In this document: positions 52,501 through 61,818 of the stretch, piece after piece
Layout of the letters: each line of letters opens with the position of its first letter
Position numbering within the stretch: position 1 is the first letter of the stretch
From: Klebsormidium nitens
Taxonomy: Eukaryota > Streptophyta > Klebsormidiophyceae > Klebsormidiales > Klebsormidiaceae
NCBI GenBank assembly: GCA_000708835.1
Contig: DF237023.1
Location: 1 to 64,000 of the forward strand
DNA: 64,000 nucleotides
Reading direction: 5' to 3'
Program-made: the position numbers and the translations under genes
The notes under the pieces: generated by a model
Told to the model about the DNA's origin: nothing
The model's input: only the letters and a program-made list of their open reading frames with translations
Databases searched by the model: none

Positions 52501-55190
52501 TGGCATCATAAAACGCCCTTAAAAGGCAGGAAAACGCTGCTGTTAGCTCCAGACTCGCTGATAGAAAGGCCCCTTTTTCTGCGTCCTCCGAAGCCCCACC
52601 TTCTTGACTTGCTGCAGCGAATTCTGGAACATAGAAGCAATCCAAAGGAAACCCCTGACAAGAAACGAAATCGAACGATTCTTTGATATGCGGAATCTGG
52701 TCTGTAGATGCTTACTTGATGAAGCCCACACCCTGAAAACAATGTCGGCGTCCGTCTCACCTTTTTGATCTGCTGCAGCGGTTTCTGGAACATGGGGTTG
52801 AGGAAGAAGAGGTTGCGCTCCAGCACCCCGCGACACGCGTGCATCTTCTTCTGCCGCACGAACCGCTTCCACGTGGCAAAGCTCTTCCAGCTCTTGTACT
52901 GCGGCGGGAAGCCAACTTTGGTGAGATTTAGATGAAAGAATTTCGTGAGACTGCAATGAACTTCGTCAACGCTTAACAGAGTCGACCAACGAAAACAAAT
53001 AACGGCGAGAAGGAAAGAGCGGCCGCTCGAGCATGAGGTGAATTTTAAAACGCGAGAGAGTATTGACTATGCCGGCCGCGCTAGAGACGACACGTATAAT
53101 GCACCAACATGATTGTTTCTTGCGAGATCGGAAATTAATCACCCGCGCTTTTGCACACGCGCGAACGGCTCGCGCTTCTGACATTTAAGAACCCAAATTT
53201 GTCCTTCTGCTGATCACGTGCACTGTAAGTCGAGCGCCGCTGCCAAACAAAGCTCTTCGAAGACTTGCCAGCGAGAAAAGGTCTCGCTGCTTTCTCCAAT
53301 CGCCTTACCTGCCGGAAGATCTTGAGCGTGCTGATGAGGTTGAACAAGTGGTACTCCCGCTCCCACTGATCCAACGGAGTGAAGTCTGCAAAAACATTGG
53401 GACCCCTTGTGAGTTGCCGGACCTGTGCACTGCTCTTGAGAACCTTTCGCAGTACCCACGCTTTCAGCAGCCGGCAATTGGATGCCAGACCGTTGGAACT
53501 TTGCCAGGATCAGTGTGGTCTATCGATTGAGACACTCACCGGCGCAAAGTTTCGTGCAGAAGCTGGGTATGCCTTTCAATCTTCTGGGAAATCCCTGTAC
53601 CGCTCTGATTGAAACGGACCGAACGTATGGATACTAGGTCCCTGAAAGAGCGTTCAACCACCCGCAGCAAGTCAGGCGTGCGTGTGCAATTCCTGCCTCA
53701 GCTATCATCATCGCCCTGGCAACGACCGGGCAATCCAACATAATTCTAACTCGAAAGGAACAAGCGCTTTGGAACGCAACTGCTTGTTACCACTCCCATC
53801 CGCCTGCCCACATATAACCTTGCTCGTTAGAGACCAACCTAACCAAGGAACTAGAGTGACAGAAAGCGGACCTGCGGCCCCAGCTGTGAAGCGCGTAACT
53901 TTGTGACCATTCAACAAAGGAACTAGAGCGAGGAAAAGCGCACCTGCGGCCCCGGCCGTGAAGCGCGTGACTCCCGCCATGCTCATGGTGTAAAAGTCGT
54001 TCTGGTCGACGTCCGAGTGGCCCACAATTTCGAGGTCGTACGGGTTGTAAACCGTGACGTCCTGCTTGGCGGGCCGCAGGTAAATGAACTCCAGGCTAGT
54101 TCGCCGCTCGCGCAGTTGTTCTGTTGGGGCTGGGTCAAGGTCCGTTTCAAAGAAAGGCAGAATGGAGCGACATTCGCCTCGAATGCGAATGGAAAAGGGG
54201 ATCGAAGGAGCCAGTGAGAGGTGCTGCTGGTCGAAAGAAGCGAAGCAAGTAAAAGGGCCCAAAGACAGAGAGGCGTTAATGCAGGTAAGGAACATCTAAT
54301 CCCACTCTGAGCTAGCTCGCTCGGGCACATGGGGCCGACACGGACCTAGACATTGGGTTTTGAAAAGGGTCAACACCGGTGTCAAAGCCAGTGAAGCATG
54401 GAGAGCTAACCTAGCTAGCATCCATGACCTTCCTAAAGGGTTACCAATCTACCCAGAAGCGCCATTGCTGTGCGTGGTGGCAGCTAACCAGGGTCGAACA
54501 AATGGAGTTCAAAGAGGCCTCTGGCAGCAGCATTACAGCCCTTCAGTCGCCAGCACAACTGGCTCTTATGTGAAGAGCCCTCTGGAATGAGAAGAGCTGT
54601 GCATGAAAATTACATACCGGATATTGCAACAAACTGAGAGTGCGGGCCACCTCAAACAAAGGCCGCAAAGTGAGGATACTCAAAAACAGAAACCACGGCC
54701 GGTCCTCCGCCGGCGTTTGCTGCCCCGCTCTTGACCCGCCCCGCACTCCCCTCGGTTTCCGCACGGGCTGCAGCTCCTCCGCCAGCCGGATCTTCTTTTG
54801 TCCCTCCCCTAGTTGTTTCGGCAGCCCCCCTTCCGGAGTGGGCAACCGATTGGCGGCCGCTTTTTCTGTTAGGGGGGGCAGAACCGTCGTCTTCTTTGCA
54901 GCCGCAAACAGGGGCCGCTTCAGGGGGTTCAGCGCGCCTGGAACGAGCCTAGCTGCGGTGGCCCCTGAAATGTTTGCAGCTGGGGGAGTGTTACCAACTA
55001 GAATGGGGCCCTGTATTGGGGCCAAAGGCTGGAGCAGCTTGCTGAACGGCGACCCCCGCTTGAGACTGTTCCCGTTCTGTGACGCGAGGTAAAGCGACGC
55101 CTCAAGCGCGCGGGACCCGTTCAGCACTGCGACGCTGACGGGGGGCTCCTCGTCAGGGGCCCCCATGATTGCGTCAGCAGGGGGCGTCAT
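25505..55190 (-). CDS. Axonemal inner-arm dynein heavy chain, single-headed type, about 38 exons
   Basis: The exons (listed in the block entries) join to 12,540 bp in one continuous frame, predicting about 4,179 aa, the usual size for monomeric inner-arm heavy chains. It is the motor that slides doublet microtubules in cilia and flagella. The order is tail, linker, AAA1-AAA4 with intact P-loops, stalk with microtubule-binding domain, AAA5, AAA6 and the C-terminal domain. The tail segment with [11 protein letters not shown] and NLFFLNP, and the C-terminus with CPLYKT then LTTTG, fit the DNAH3/6/7/12-like group of single-headed dyneins and not the outer arm chains. Every exon from 53385 down to 25505 has acceptable splice sites and matching phases, so the gene looks intact. 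It is by far the largest gene here, and its introns carry many partial copies of neighbouring exon junctions. Which member of the group it is would need a tree. Confidence 0.93.
28120..28190 (-). repeat. Decayed copy of dynein exon 35 donor end
   Basis: Resembles 28240-28330, the end of exon 35 with its donor. The shared words in order are CCTCTAGAG, TGACGTTCCA, CGAGCGGCC and GACGGCGT. The copy lies downstream of the exon in transcript sense, inside the next intron, about 120 bp away, and has a deletion in the middle. Confidence 0.75.
28549..28580 (-). repeat. Copy of dynein exon 35 acceptor end
   Basis: A near-perfect repeat of the exon start at 28430-28460 (shared GGCTCGTTCGTGATCTTGAT and GCCGTTCT). 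It lies upstream of the true exon in the intron. The acceptor AG is preserved, but the sequence is short. Confidence 0.8.
28994..29050 (-). repeat. Decayed copy of dynein exon 34 donor end
   Basis: Resembles 29104-29160 with the shared pattern CTAACC, GGACGGG, TCGGGA and ACGGCATGCTG. It lies in the downstream intron, about 110 bp from the original. Confidence 0.7.
31861..31940 (-). repeat. Well-preserved copy of dynein exon 31 donor end
   Basis: About 80 bp closely match 32007-32090. On the minus strand the copy still reads [18 protein letters not shown] then LLI and ends in AG before GTGGGG, the same phase as the true donor. It is in the downstream intron. The high preservation suggests a young duplication. 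Confidence 0.85.
32747..36248 (-). other. Dynein AAA4, stalk and microtubule-binding domain, exons 27-30
   Basis: Exons: 36248-34965 (428 codons, the largest), 34419-34258, 33764-33591, 33202-32747. The AAA4 P-loop GVGGSGKQS lies at about 36083-36060, with FLFTDTQI as Walker B. Coiled coil 1 of the stalk begins after [11 protein letters not shown]. The microtubule-binding domain follows, with [17 protein letters not shown] and [18 protein letters not shown]. Coiled coil 2 is unusually Ala-rich. The chain then enters AAA5 at [17 protein letters not shown] candidate 30-bp mini-exon at 34499-34528 would add 10 residues inside the microtubule-binding domain. Confidence 0.9.
34499..34528 (-). repeat. 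In-phase 30-bp mini-exon copy in the dynein microtubule-binding domain
   Basis: The segment encodes [10 protein letters not shown]. It has a good acceptor (CTCCTTCCAG) and a donor (GTGAAG) and is phase 0 on both sides. It resembles the first residues of exon 28 ([10 protein letters not shown] at 34419-34390), so it is probably a partial tandem duplicate. Skipping or including it both keep the frame. Confidence 0.65.
36614..38167 (-). other. Dynein AAA3 exons 25-26
   Basis: Exons: 38167-37763 and 37231-36614. The P-loop is GVSGVGKSA and Walker B is [11 protein letters not shown], followed by [12 protein letters not shown]. The second exon holds the sensor ([20 protein letters not shown]) and the AAA3 helical lid through FGDYLRPGA. 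The regulatory nucleotide site looks intact. Confidence 0.92.
38667..40688 (-). other. Dynein AAA2 exons 22-24
   Basis: Exons: 40688-40062, 39524-39147, 38915-38667. The AAA2 P-loop is GPTGGGKTT, followed by CYRMLQAAM. The Walker B region is [17 protein letters not shown]. Then comes the [16 protein letters not shown] hairpin and [15 protein letters not shown], all typical of dynein AAA2. Confidence 0.92.
39614..39677 (-). repeat. Copy of dynein exon 23 acceptor end
   Basis: Matches 39466-39531 closely (GCGCTCGCCGTTG, GGCACAGCACGCAGTTGTCG, AGAACCTGGGT). It lies upstream of the true exon in the intron. The AG of the acceptor is preserved, and a few bases are missing or changed in the exon part. 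Confidence 0.85.
41087..43416 (-). other. Dynein AAA1 exons 17-21 (main ATPase site)
   Basis: Exons: 43416-43249, 42688-42624, 42361-42189, 41764-41540, 41191-41087. The P-loop [16 protein letters not shown] is split by an intron right after GPAG. Walker B is ACFDEFNRI. The sensor region [16 protein letters not shown] and the following [16 protein letters not shown] are canonical. Nothing suggests loss of ATPase activity. Confidence 0.92.
43006..43185 (-). repeat. Two copies of dynein exon 17 donor end
   Basis: Copies at 43006-43060 and 43129-43185 resemble the true exon end at 43249-43305, giving a period of about 120 bp. The farther copy still reads [17 protein letters not shown] on the minus strand and keeps an AG/GTGCGG donor in the same phase. 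The nearer copy has lost its donor (AGATGACA). Confidence 0.85.
45540..45945 (-). repeat. Three upstream copies of the dynein exon 14 acceptor region
   Basis: The true exon starts at 45505. Copies of its first part ([12 protein letters not shown]) plus flanking intron lie at about 45619-45745, 45770-45860 and 45888-45945, increasingly decayed. The unit is about 130-160 bp and includes the intron words around GGGTTCG. This is the largest array of the kind in the gene. Confidence 0.85.
46157..46407 (-). repeat. Two copies of dynein exon 13 donor end
   Basis: Copies at about 46157-46215 and 46350-46407 match the true donor side at 46512-46575 (CCGCGACGTA, CGTGATGACG, CATGGTGAC and similar). The nearer copy keeps TACCTCAGTTCTGATG, which is the donor and last codons on the minus strand. 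The intervals are about 160 and 190 bp, so intron sequence was duplicated too. Confidence 0.85.
46797..46855 (-). repeat. Copy of dynein exon 13 acceptor end
   Basis: Matches 46685-46735: GTCTTCAGCAGCTCCT, GCTTGCTCCTGC and AGGGGGG follow each other in both. It lies upstream of the exon in the intron and keeps the acceptor AG. Exon 13 therefore has junction copies on both sides. Confidence 0.8.
52594..52640 (-). repeat. Copy of dynein exon 4 donor end
   Basis: On the minus strand it reads [11 protein letters not shown] before GTGGGG, next to [11 protein letters not shown] before GTGAGA in the true exon (52754-52800). It lies in the downstream intron, about 160 bp away, in the same phase. Confidence 0.85.
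53841..53972 (-). repeat. Tandem duplication of dynein exon 2 donor end
   Basis: Copies at 53841-53900 and 53913-53972 have a period of 72 bp. Both carry GGAACTAGAG, then a donor complement and ACCTGCGGCCCC, then GTGAAGCGCGT. The right copy is the exon end with donor GTGCGC. The left copy is intronic, with donor GTCCGC. Confidence 0.9.
53944..55190 (-). other. Dynein N-terminal exons 1-2
   Basis: Exon 1, 55190-54618 (191 codons), is proline- and alanine-rich, low in complexity and without a known domain. It begins at the first ATG. Exon 2, 54223-53944, reads into the conserved tail ([31 protein letters not shown]). The phases of both fit each other and exon 3. The acceptor at 54223 is a tandem AG/CAG/CAG site, so one codon could vary. 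A closer acceptor at 54120 would not be in phase with exon 1. I am sure of the exon 2 core, less of the link to exon 1. Confidence 0.6.
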
Positions 55191-56827
55191 CCTTCTGAGG
55201 CTTGCAGGCCTGCTTGGTATCCTCTTCTCTTACGTAAGAATCTGAGTCTCATCCTTGCTTGTATCCCAGCATTGCCGCAAACGATGCCGCTCGCGCAATG
55301 CCCTCTGCACTGGCAGAAGTCTGCGGTCCTCTGTCAAAGTTGGGGGCTACTAAGCTAAGATCAGCTTACTGTAAGTATGAATGTCGCTCAATGCTGCTAT
55401 CAGCTGAGCAAGATCATCAAGTTTCAACAGCAGGGCACCAATGAAGCAGCATGAGCAGGCTTTTCTAGATATATCCGAAGCACCTTACGGCCTGGAGCTA
55501 TGAAGATCGAAGCTCTTCTGCCTCAGATTCCAAAGCTCATAACCAGAACCCCGCCAAATCGAGCTGCCGAACTTAGAAGCCAATTCCCTTCAAGTCGTTC
55601 ATTCTGCATGTGCTAACTCGCTTGACCTCGGACGCCCAAAGCACGCCTGGTACCTTCACATGGTCGAGCAAGTTGCTGCTTACCATGCTCATAAGCGCGC
55701 GATGCACTGGATAATTGGAGGCCTACGGTGATCAACAGGCTCGACAGTACTGTGCAACATATCGGACCTACTGCGACGCTACTGCGCAATTGAACGTTGA
55801 TTCACCGGCAGCCCCCGGACAACAACGCCGCGCGCGGTCAGATTGATTCCAAATTTCCAAGCTGCTAAAAATTCTTGCATGGCATTAATATCAACCTTAC
55901 CAGGGGGCCGGTACCGCACGCGAAGCTACTCGAACCGCCCGATTTTGATTGGCTGACAGATCGGACCGTCGCAACGTGAGGGAGTGCCAAAAAATCTGTA
56001 CGAAAACTTGCGGATCGACACGTGTGACGTAACAACAGTGACCACACGGCACAGACGATCTGCATTTGTCTATCTTTTAATTAAAGGACTATAAAATAAA
56101 TTGATTGATTGATTGATTGATTGACTCGGTCCTAATACAGCGCATGTGTAGGATTAGTAGAACGCTGCCGACCGCAAAAGCAGCTTGCGCAGCTTGGATT
56201 CCCAAGGCATGCTCATGGGCAGTTACTACCACCAGAAATCAGTGAACGAGGAGTGCGCATGCCCATACTTCACCTTTCAACGCGCAAGGTCTAACGAATT
56301 TGCTCGTTGCGCGCTACTCTTCGTATATCAGTACGCTCACGACACTGGTAGGAAAACCCCGGGGCTCAGGCTGTTTCTGGCCACTCAATCGATCCCTTCG
56401 TACCGAACAAGTGTTAATTAAAAGGCTTTGAGTACAATGTCTGCATAAGGGACAGATCAAGGACCATAAGCTTCAAGGAAACGGTGTGAGCGGCCTACCA
56501 TCCAACTTGGAAGGCGGCCCATGCACCATTTCACAGCTCCGAGATCGGCCCATTCATCTTCCCTCGTTGTAGGAGACGAGGATAACCCACTCCCATGATA
56601 GCCCGTCCGCTGCCCTCTCAGCTTCACACAGGGACATGAGCCTCGCCTTAAAGTTCCAAGTAGTCCGACGTGTATTGGGCTTGAGTTGCATAATCTTCAT
56701 TCCTCGCGCCCCAAGCACTCATGAAACTCCAACTATTAGCCACGTGATGGAAAAAGTCCTAGGGCTTGAGTGGATCATGCTTAGACTTGCACGCCCAAAA
56801 ATTCGTCCGGCATTGACAATCACCAGA
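55191..56827. other. Intergenic region between the dynein 5' end and the PPAN 3' end
   Basis: Only short chance open frames, with no recognisable gene. It should contain the dynein promoter (just right of 55190) and the PPAN 3' UTR. Confidence 0.45.
56101..56124. repeat. (TTGA)6 microsatellite
   Basis: Six perfect TTGA units directly follow an A/T-rich stretch (TATAAAATAAA). A simple repeat with no further meaning visible. Confidence 0.95.
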
Positions 56828-59800
56828 TCAACCGACCCTTCGCTTCTTCTTTGACTTCATAAATTCTGTCCGGCTGTCTTTCCGCTTCACTCCCTCCTTT
56901 CTAGCTCCGTCTACTCTATTCCTGCCGTACGAGTTCCCGGCCTTTGTACTCCCGTCTCTGTCCCGACTTGGCCGTCCAGGCCCTCCCCCTCTTCCCCGCC
57001 CGCGGCCGCGCAGAGAGGGAGAGGGACCTCGAGTCATGAAACCTGAATGGAAAAGAACGCAATTAGAAAGCAGTAGGAACGGGTGTGCTCCTGAGAACAC
57101 CCAATTGGAGGCCCGCCGAAGGTCCCTGTCCTGAATGCTACTTCTAAGGTATAAGATGCTCCCGGAGACAACGACAACTAGAAAGCATATCCGAAGTCCT
57201 ACTTGGGAGGCGCGATGAGTCTAGATCATAAGTTGAATCACCCGAGAGGAAGCAGGCAAAGAGACGTTGGATTTGACTTTGCTTTCCTACCAACTCGGCC
57301 TGCTTGTCAGCGAAGATCCGTCTTGAATGTGGCTGGCACAACAGCAATACCCCACATCTAGTTACTTGGGTGCGGTCTGAAATCCCCAGCAAAAGTTCCC
57401 AAGCCCAGCGACAATCGAGATCACAGCGCTTTAGCCAAACCGATTGACTGCCCCGACTTTTTTGCGATAGCAGTCTCGCACGTTTTCCAACTTTACAACC
57501 GACGTCAAACACGACCAATGGACGCACCCTCAGCTTCAGTGAAAAATAATATCAAACGAGAAACGGTCGCGGGCTTTGAACGAGGCTGCCCGAAAAATCC
57601 GCTTACCTTCCTCCGGCTCCTCCCCAACCTCTTGCCGGTACCACTGGGCGTCATCATCCTCGTCGGCCGCCTGCGCCGCCGCGCGGTTGTCTGGGTGGTC
57701 CTTGCGCATCCTGACGTCATGGTTGGGGTCCAGCCTGCGCTGCTTCTTGTCGGCTTTGAGCGCTTCCTTCTCTTCCTCTTGCCTGAATCAAAAGGAGAGG
57801 GGTCAGTAAGCGTGGGGGAAGTAGGGCTGAGAATTGTGCATGCACGGGATGCTACTTTACTGAGATTGCATGTTCTGCAACAAAAACGGGCGGACATAAG
57901 GGAAGCCAACATCGACTATCAGCGGGTCTTTGAAGATAGAGTAGACCATTTGGGACTTGCGCCTCGGCTTTCAGAAAGCCTCGCAAGGAGCATTCCGGTG
58001 TCGCAAGTACTACACGCTCGCCCACTGCATTTCGCAGTCGGGCGAGCGTTGCAAAGACTGCACTCGGCAAGTGTCTTCTTCGCTCCTCAAAGTGGATGTC
58101 TCTGTGGGCCCCTTACTGAAATTCAAGGCCTGTGACTATGACTCAAAGATTGCCCAGGAAAGCTCACTTCTGCTTCCGCCTGACGTTGGCTTCTTGCTCA
58201 GCCCTCCGCTGCGCGCGAAGCTCCTCCTTCGTCTTTACTCTCGCCTCCTGCTCCGCCTCCTCCTCCGCGCTCTTGTGCACTGCAGAGCCGTTTTGAAGTC
58301 TGAGGTCCTGACGTTTTTACATTCAAGGACTCGACGACACTCGCCAGAAGTGCTGAATGATCGTATCTGAAACCGACCATGCGGTACCGTAGGCTGAGGG
58401 CTACTTTACCGAAGGTAAACCTTTTGAAGATCCAGCGGAATTCATAATCGTTCTCGTACATTCGATGGCTTCGAGCGAATTATATCCGTCTTCCTTGGTG
58501 TGCGAAAGTGGCATGAGCAGAAAAGGCTGGGTCGTCCGAAGAGAAGCCCTCTATTGTAGCAACCTCAAGTAGGTCATATCCTTTGACCTCCGAGATTGGT
58601 CAACCGAAGCGATTTTTTAGCCGGGTACTCGCAGGGCTAGCAGGATCCTTTACGAGTTTCTGAGTAGTGACTGATTGTGGCTGGTCCACTCTACCCTCAA
58701 ACCCAGCGGATCAATCACAGGTTCTTCACGATTACAAATCTGCTGCTAACTAATGAGAAACATCACATTATTGAGGCTCAAGTTTGTCCAAGAAAGAAAA
58801 AGTAAAGAAACGCAAGAAGCCGTAAATGCCCAGTCTGAGTGGCACTTCAAGGGAAGTTGTGAAGAAAGCACTGCCCCACTCACCGAACTCGTGGAACATA
58901 ACCTTCCCGGAGCACAACCCCTCCTCGACTTTGATGAGTTGCATGCTTATCCGTGGCCCGATCTCCTGCAGCTTCACTGCGCTACGATTGGCGGCCCGGT
59001 TGCCCCGGCCCAGGTCGTGCGCGAGCGTGACCTTGGACGCTTCCTCCTCGCCCTCGCTCTCGGACCCGTAGCCAGACCTGAAGAGAAGTGAGGCCCGGCT
59101 TTGAACCTGACAGCAATCTGAGGGTTACGGCTCTCAGAGTTTCGAAGGTTGCTTTTCCAACTAATATGAATGCCAACCCTTAGAGCTTTGTGCAGGCAGC
59201 TAGCTCTTCCAGGATACGAAGTCAAACAATGCAGAAAGTGTACGGATGGAAGTAAGAATATAGCCACAGCAAGCGAAGCGTAGGGAACGAAGGGAAGCAC
59301 TGGGATGCATGAGGCGTTGCGTAACAGCTGTAGCTGTAAAAACCAGGGCTTCACCAGATTCGGCATTGATTTGCAAGAGCCTGCCAGTCATCTTTCGACC
59401 ATTCCGTCTCTGACGTCCGTCAATCGTATGGATCAAGCTCCTCAGATCCTACATTAGATCAACACACCAAAGAATCACAGGCTACCATGGCACAAGACTC
59501 CCCTTACCTTGTTACAAACTCCGCTACATCCTCCATCCCCCCCAAGTTCGGCACGTCCTGTTTCGTGACCAGCTTCCGTATGCTTTTGGAGATCCCCGTC
59601 GGCTGCGCCGTCACGGCATAGTGCCGGAGATCGATCAGTTTTGTTTCGGCATTGTAGTCTAGCAGGAGCACGCGCTGGCACTGGGAGAGGCGGACCGTTT
59701 GGACGTTGATGGGGGGAAACATGTTCTGGAACATCACGGTGCACAGCTTGAGGTGCTCGTCGGCGCCCGTGAAATTGTTCATCACCACCTGCAGGGGACA

Positions 59801-61178
59801 AGCAGATTTTTTACCTATCAATACTGTGCAAAATAGAATCCACTAATCGTCTCCAGAATCCTTGTGTAAGTACATTTACAACAAGGGAAGCAATATGAAC
59901 CAACATTTCAAACAATTTCAGCAGAACGCGAAACACAACAGTTCAAAAAATTTGCAAATCTGTCAGATTCGACTAGAAAGCTCTAAGCGGCATCCCGTGT
60001 CTCACTGGTGAATCAAAATCCGCTGAAAGACAGACGGAAACTTGAAACCAATTTTATGTCTCACCAGTGGGGGGTCTTGGAAGAGGGTCGGAGGGGCCCT
60101 GTATTTGGGGGAGGCGGCCGCAATATCTCCCGCCAGAGAGTACTGCTTGATCTGGAAGGTGAGGGTGGGGCCCCGGGGCGTCTTGGCAACCCGGAAGTAC
60201 GGCGCCGTTTTTGTTGTGGATAGCAGGAGAAAGTGTGTAACCCCCAGAGGCCCCGCCACGTGCACAAAGTCTTTCAGAGTGTTGCGCTTGGACTCCTGCA
60301 GAAACAGATTGCGTGCATGATAAAGGGCTCACCATGATTGCAAGCCTTAACTCTGCTCGAGCAGATGCATTCTTGCCTCAGATGAAGGTATTTCAGATGA
60401 TGTAAATGTCTGAGCAAGGTGTCTAGCACGATCCCGGTCGGATCATCTGCAATTGCCGGCAGATTGAATGCTGTCTCATCTTAATTCCACCGATTGCGAT
60501 GCTAAATGGTTGCTTATAAATTGCAATACCCTCCCGCTCAAGTGATCACTAATACCAAAAATGACACTTGATTGTCACCAAAACAAAGGCAATAAAGTGG
60601 ACTTTGTACCACCATTTCTTTGCACTTCTGCTTTCATTACTGACTACCTTCCATCCGTGCAGCAATGCGCCCAAAAAGATGCTGCTAAAATCCATCTACT
60701 TTCAGATGAACTTACCCAGCTTTCTGCACTTATTTCACTTGGTAATGGTGCGAGCGCCAAAATCAGACTGTGCACAAACTGCTGACTCTGCACCACCCTA
60801 GTCAATGAGGACTCTGCAGTGCCACCATTGAGAGTATCTTGCCTTGAGGTTTTGTGCAGTGTGGGGCATCATCACGTGGCGGAGGTCCTGCTCAAGCCGC
60901 CGCAGCATTTTCCCCACATGGCCCCGCCGCATCACAAAGCTCTTTGGAGGCCCTTTCTTTGTGGGGTCGGCCTGAGCCGCCACATGCGTACGCTTCTTTT
61001 TCTGCAGACATAACGAAAAGGCATAGATAAGAATCCCTCCTCACACACAAATCATCAGAAAGGACACGCAAACATCACCAGAAAGAGCCATCAAGCGAGC
61101 GGCTCTGTAGCCACTGCTAAGCTGTTCTCTGCAGAAACGTTGGGCATGATAGAGCCTTACCCGTCGAGTGCGCGCCAT
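56828..61178 (-). CDS. PPAN: PETER PAN-like ribosome biogenesis factor (Ssf1/PPAN, Brix domain), 8 exons
   Basis: Exons: 61178-61161, 61001-60843, 60295-60065, 59788-59508, 59077-58884, 58279-58168, 57782-57607, 57042-56828. Total 1386 bp, in phase, 461 aa. Ssf1/PPAN proteins act in the nucleolus in 27S pre-rRNA processing for the 60S subunit. The Brix domain is complete: GPPKSFVMRRGHVGKML, FVHVAGPLGVTHFLLLS, YFRVAKTPRGPTLTFQI, then LLDYNAETKLIDLRHYAV and the closing KLQEIGPRISMQLIKVEEGL. A charged coiled part (RRAEQEANVRRKQ), the family signature YRQEVGEEPEE and a Gly/Arg-rich tail (RGRGRGRGGG) ending in KKKRR follow and fit RNA binding and nucleolar import. The first exon is only six codons (MARTRR). 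The second intron uses a GC donor. The gene is divergent from the MA3 gene at 61819. Confidence 0.93.
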
Positions 61179-61818
61179 ATTTCCTGCCTCAGCTGCTTTC
61201 CTGAGGCACTTTCTGAATAGATCCAAGAGCGGTCAGCTCTCGACTTGATTCTTTGGTCGCTGCTAAATTGCGAACACAATGCGAACACCAGGCAGGGGGC
61301 GCAGAAGTGGTGCCCGGCCAGCAGTGGAAATTGTTGCTCTTGCTGGAACTTGAAGGAGAAACCCTAATCTGAGGAGAAAGCGAAAAAGGATGCGGTCTGC
61401 CTGGCGCGAGCGACCAGATTCAGCTGCCGGGAAAGTCTGCACGTAACGAAAAGCCCATGAACAACCCATATGTTACGTGAAATGTTTCTCAATTGACGCC
61501 GCGAATCACCTTCACTGGGCACTTTGCTGGCGAACCACAACTTCAAGAACCACGCAAGCAGCACGTACCAACGCGTCAACACATTTCCTGCAGAGCAAAG
61601 CTTTCTTCAACTTGTGCGCCATCCTTGCGGAAGAAGGAAGAGAGCGAATTCATTGCCTGCCTGCTTCACTCCTTTTGTCCCCCTCCTCGCGCTCCACCGC
61701 TGTGCTGTCACATTCTCGCATCTGAGGACCTGAAAGGAGTGGGTTTTCTAGCTAGCAAGCCCTGTGCAGCTAGCCAATCCAGCGTAACCTTCCGTAGGGA
61801 AGGAACCATTATAGCGCA
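61179..61818. promoter_or_regulatory. Divergent promoter region of PPAN and the MA3 translation regulator
   Basis: 640 bp separate the two start codons. It carries a perfect telo-box AAACCCTAA at 61360-61368, about 180 bp upstream of the PPAN ATG, and AGCCCA (the complement of site II TGGGCT) at 61452-61457. Telo-box plus site II is the known pair in promoters of plant ribosomal protein and ribosome biogenesis genes. A CCAAT-like AGCCAATCC lies near 61771. Co-regulation of the pair is inference. Confidence 0.6.

Larger units (their letters stand above)
43775..53385 (-). other. Dynein tail and linker exons 3-16
   Basis: Exons: 53385-53309, 52898-52761, 52303-52181, 51602-51018, 50666-50379, 50001-49693, 49283-48995, 48662-48556, 48205-47994, 47477-47252, 46715-46518, 45505-45338, 44915-44814, 44418-43775. 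Recognisable blocks are [11 protein letters not shown], then [34 protein letters not shown] (the DHC N2 linker hallmark), [15 protein letters not shown] and [18 protein letters not shown], which leads into AAA1. Exon 6 (51602-51018) holds an Ala/Gly/Thr-rich insert of about 50 residues and an acidic Gly-rich stretch before [16 protein letters not shown]. Both inserts look species-specific. The linker exon 44418-43775 carries an Ala-rich stretch ([16 protein letters not shown]). Confidence 0.88.

Noticed and set aside
57518-58135. 205-codon + strand frame across PPAN exon 7
   Set aside because: It runs antisense to a confirmed PPAN exon and through introns, and its protein is hydrophobic low-complexity without a family.
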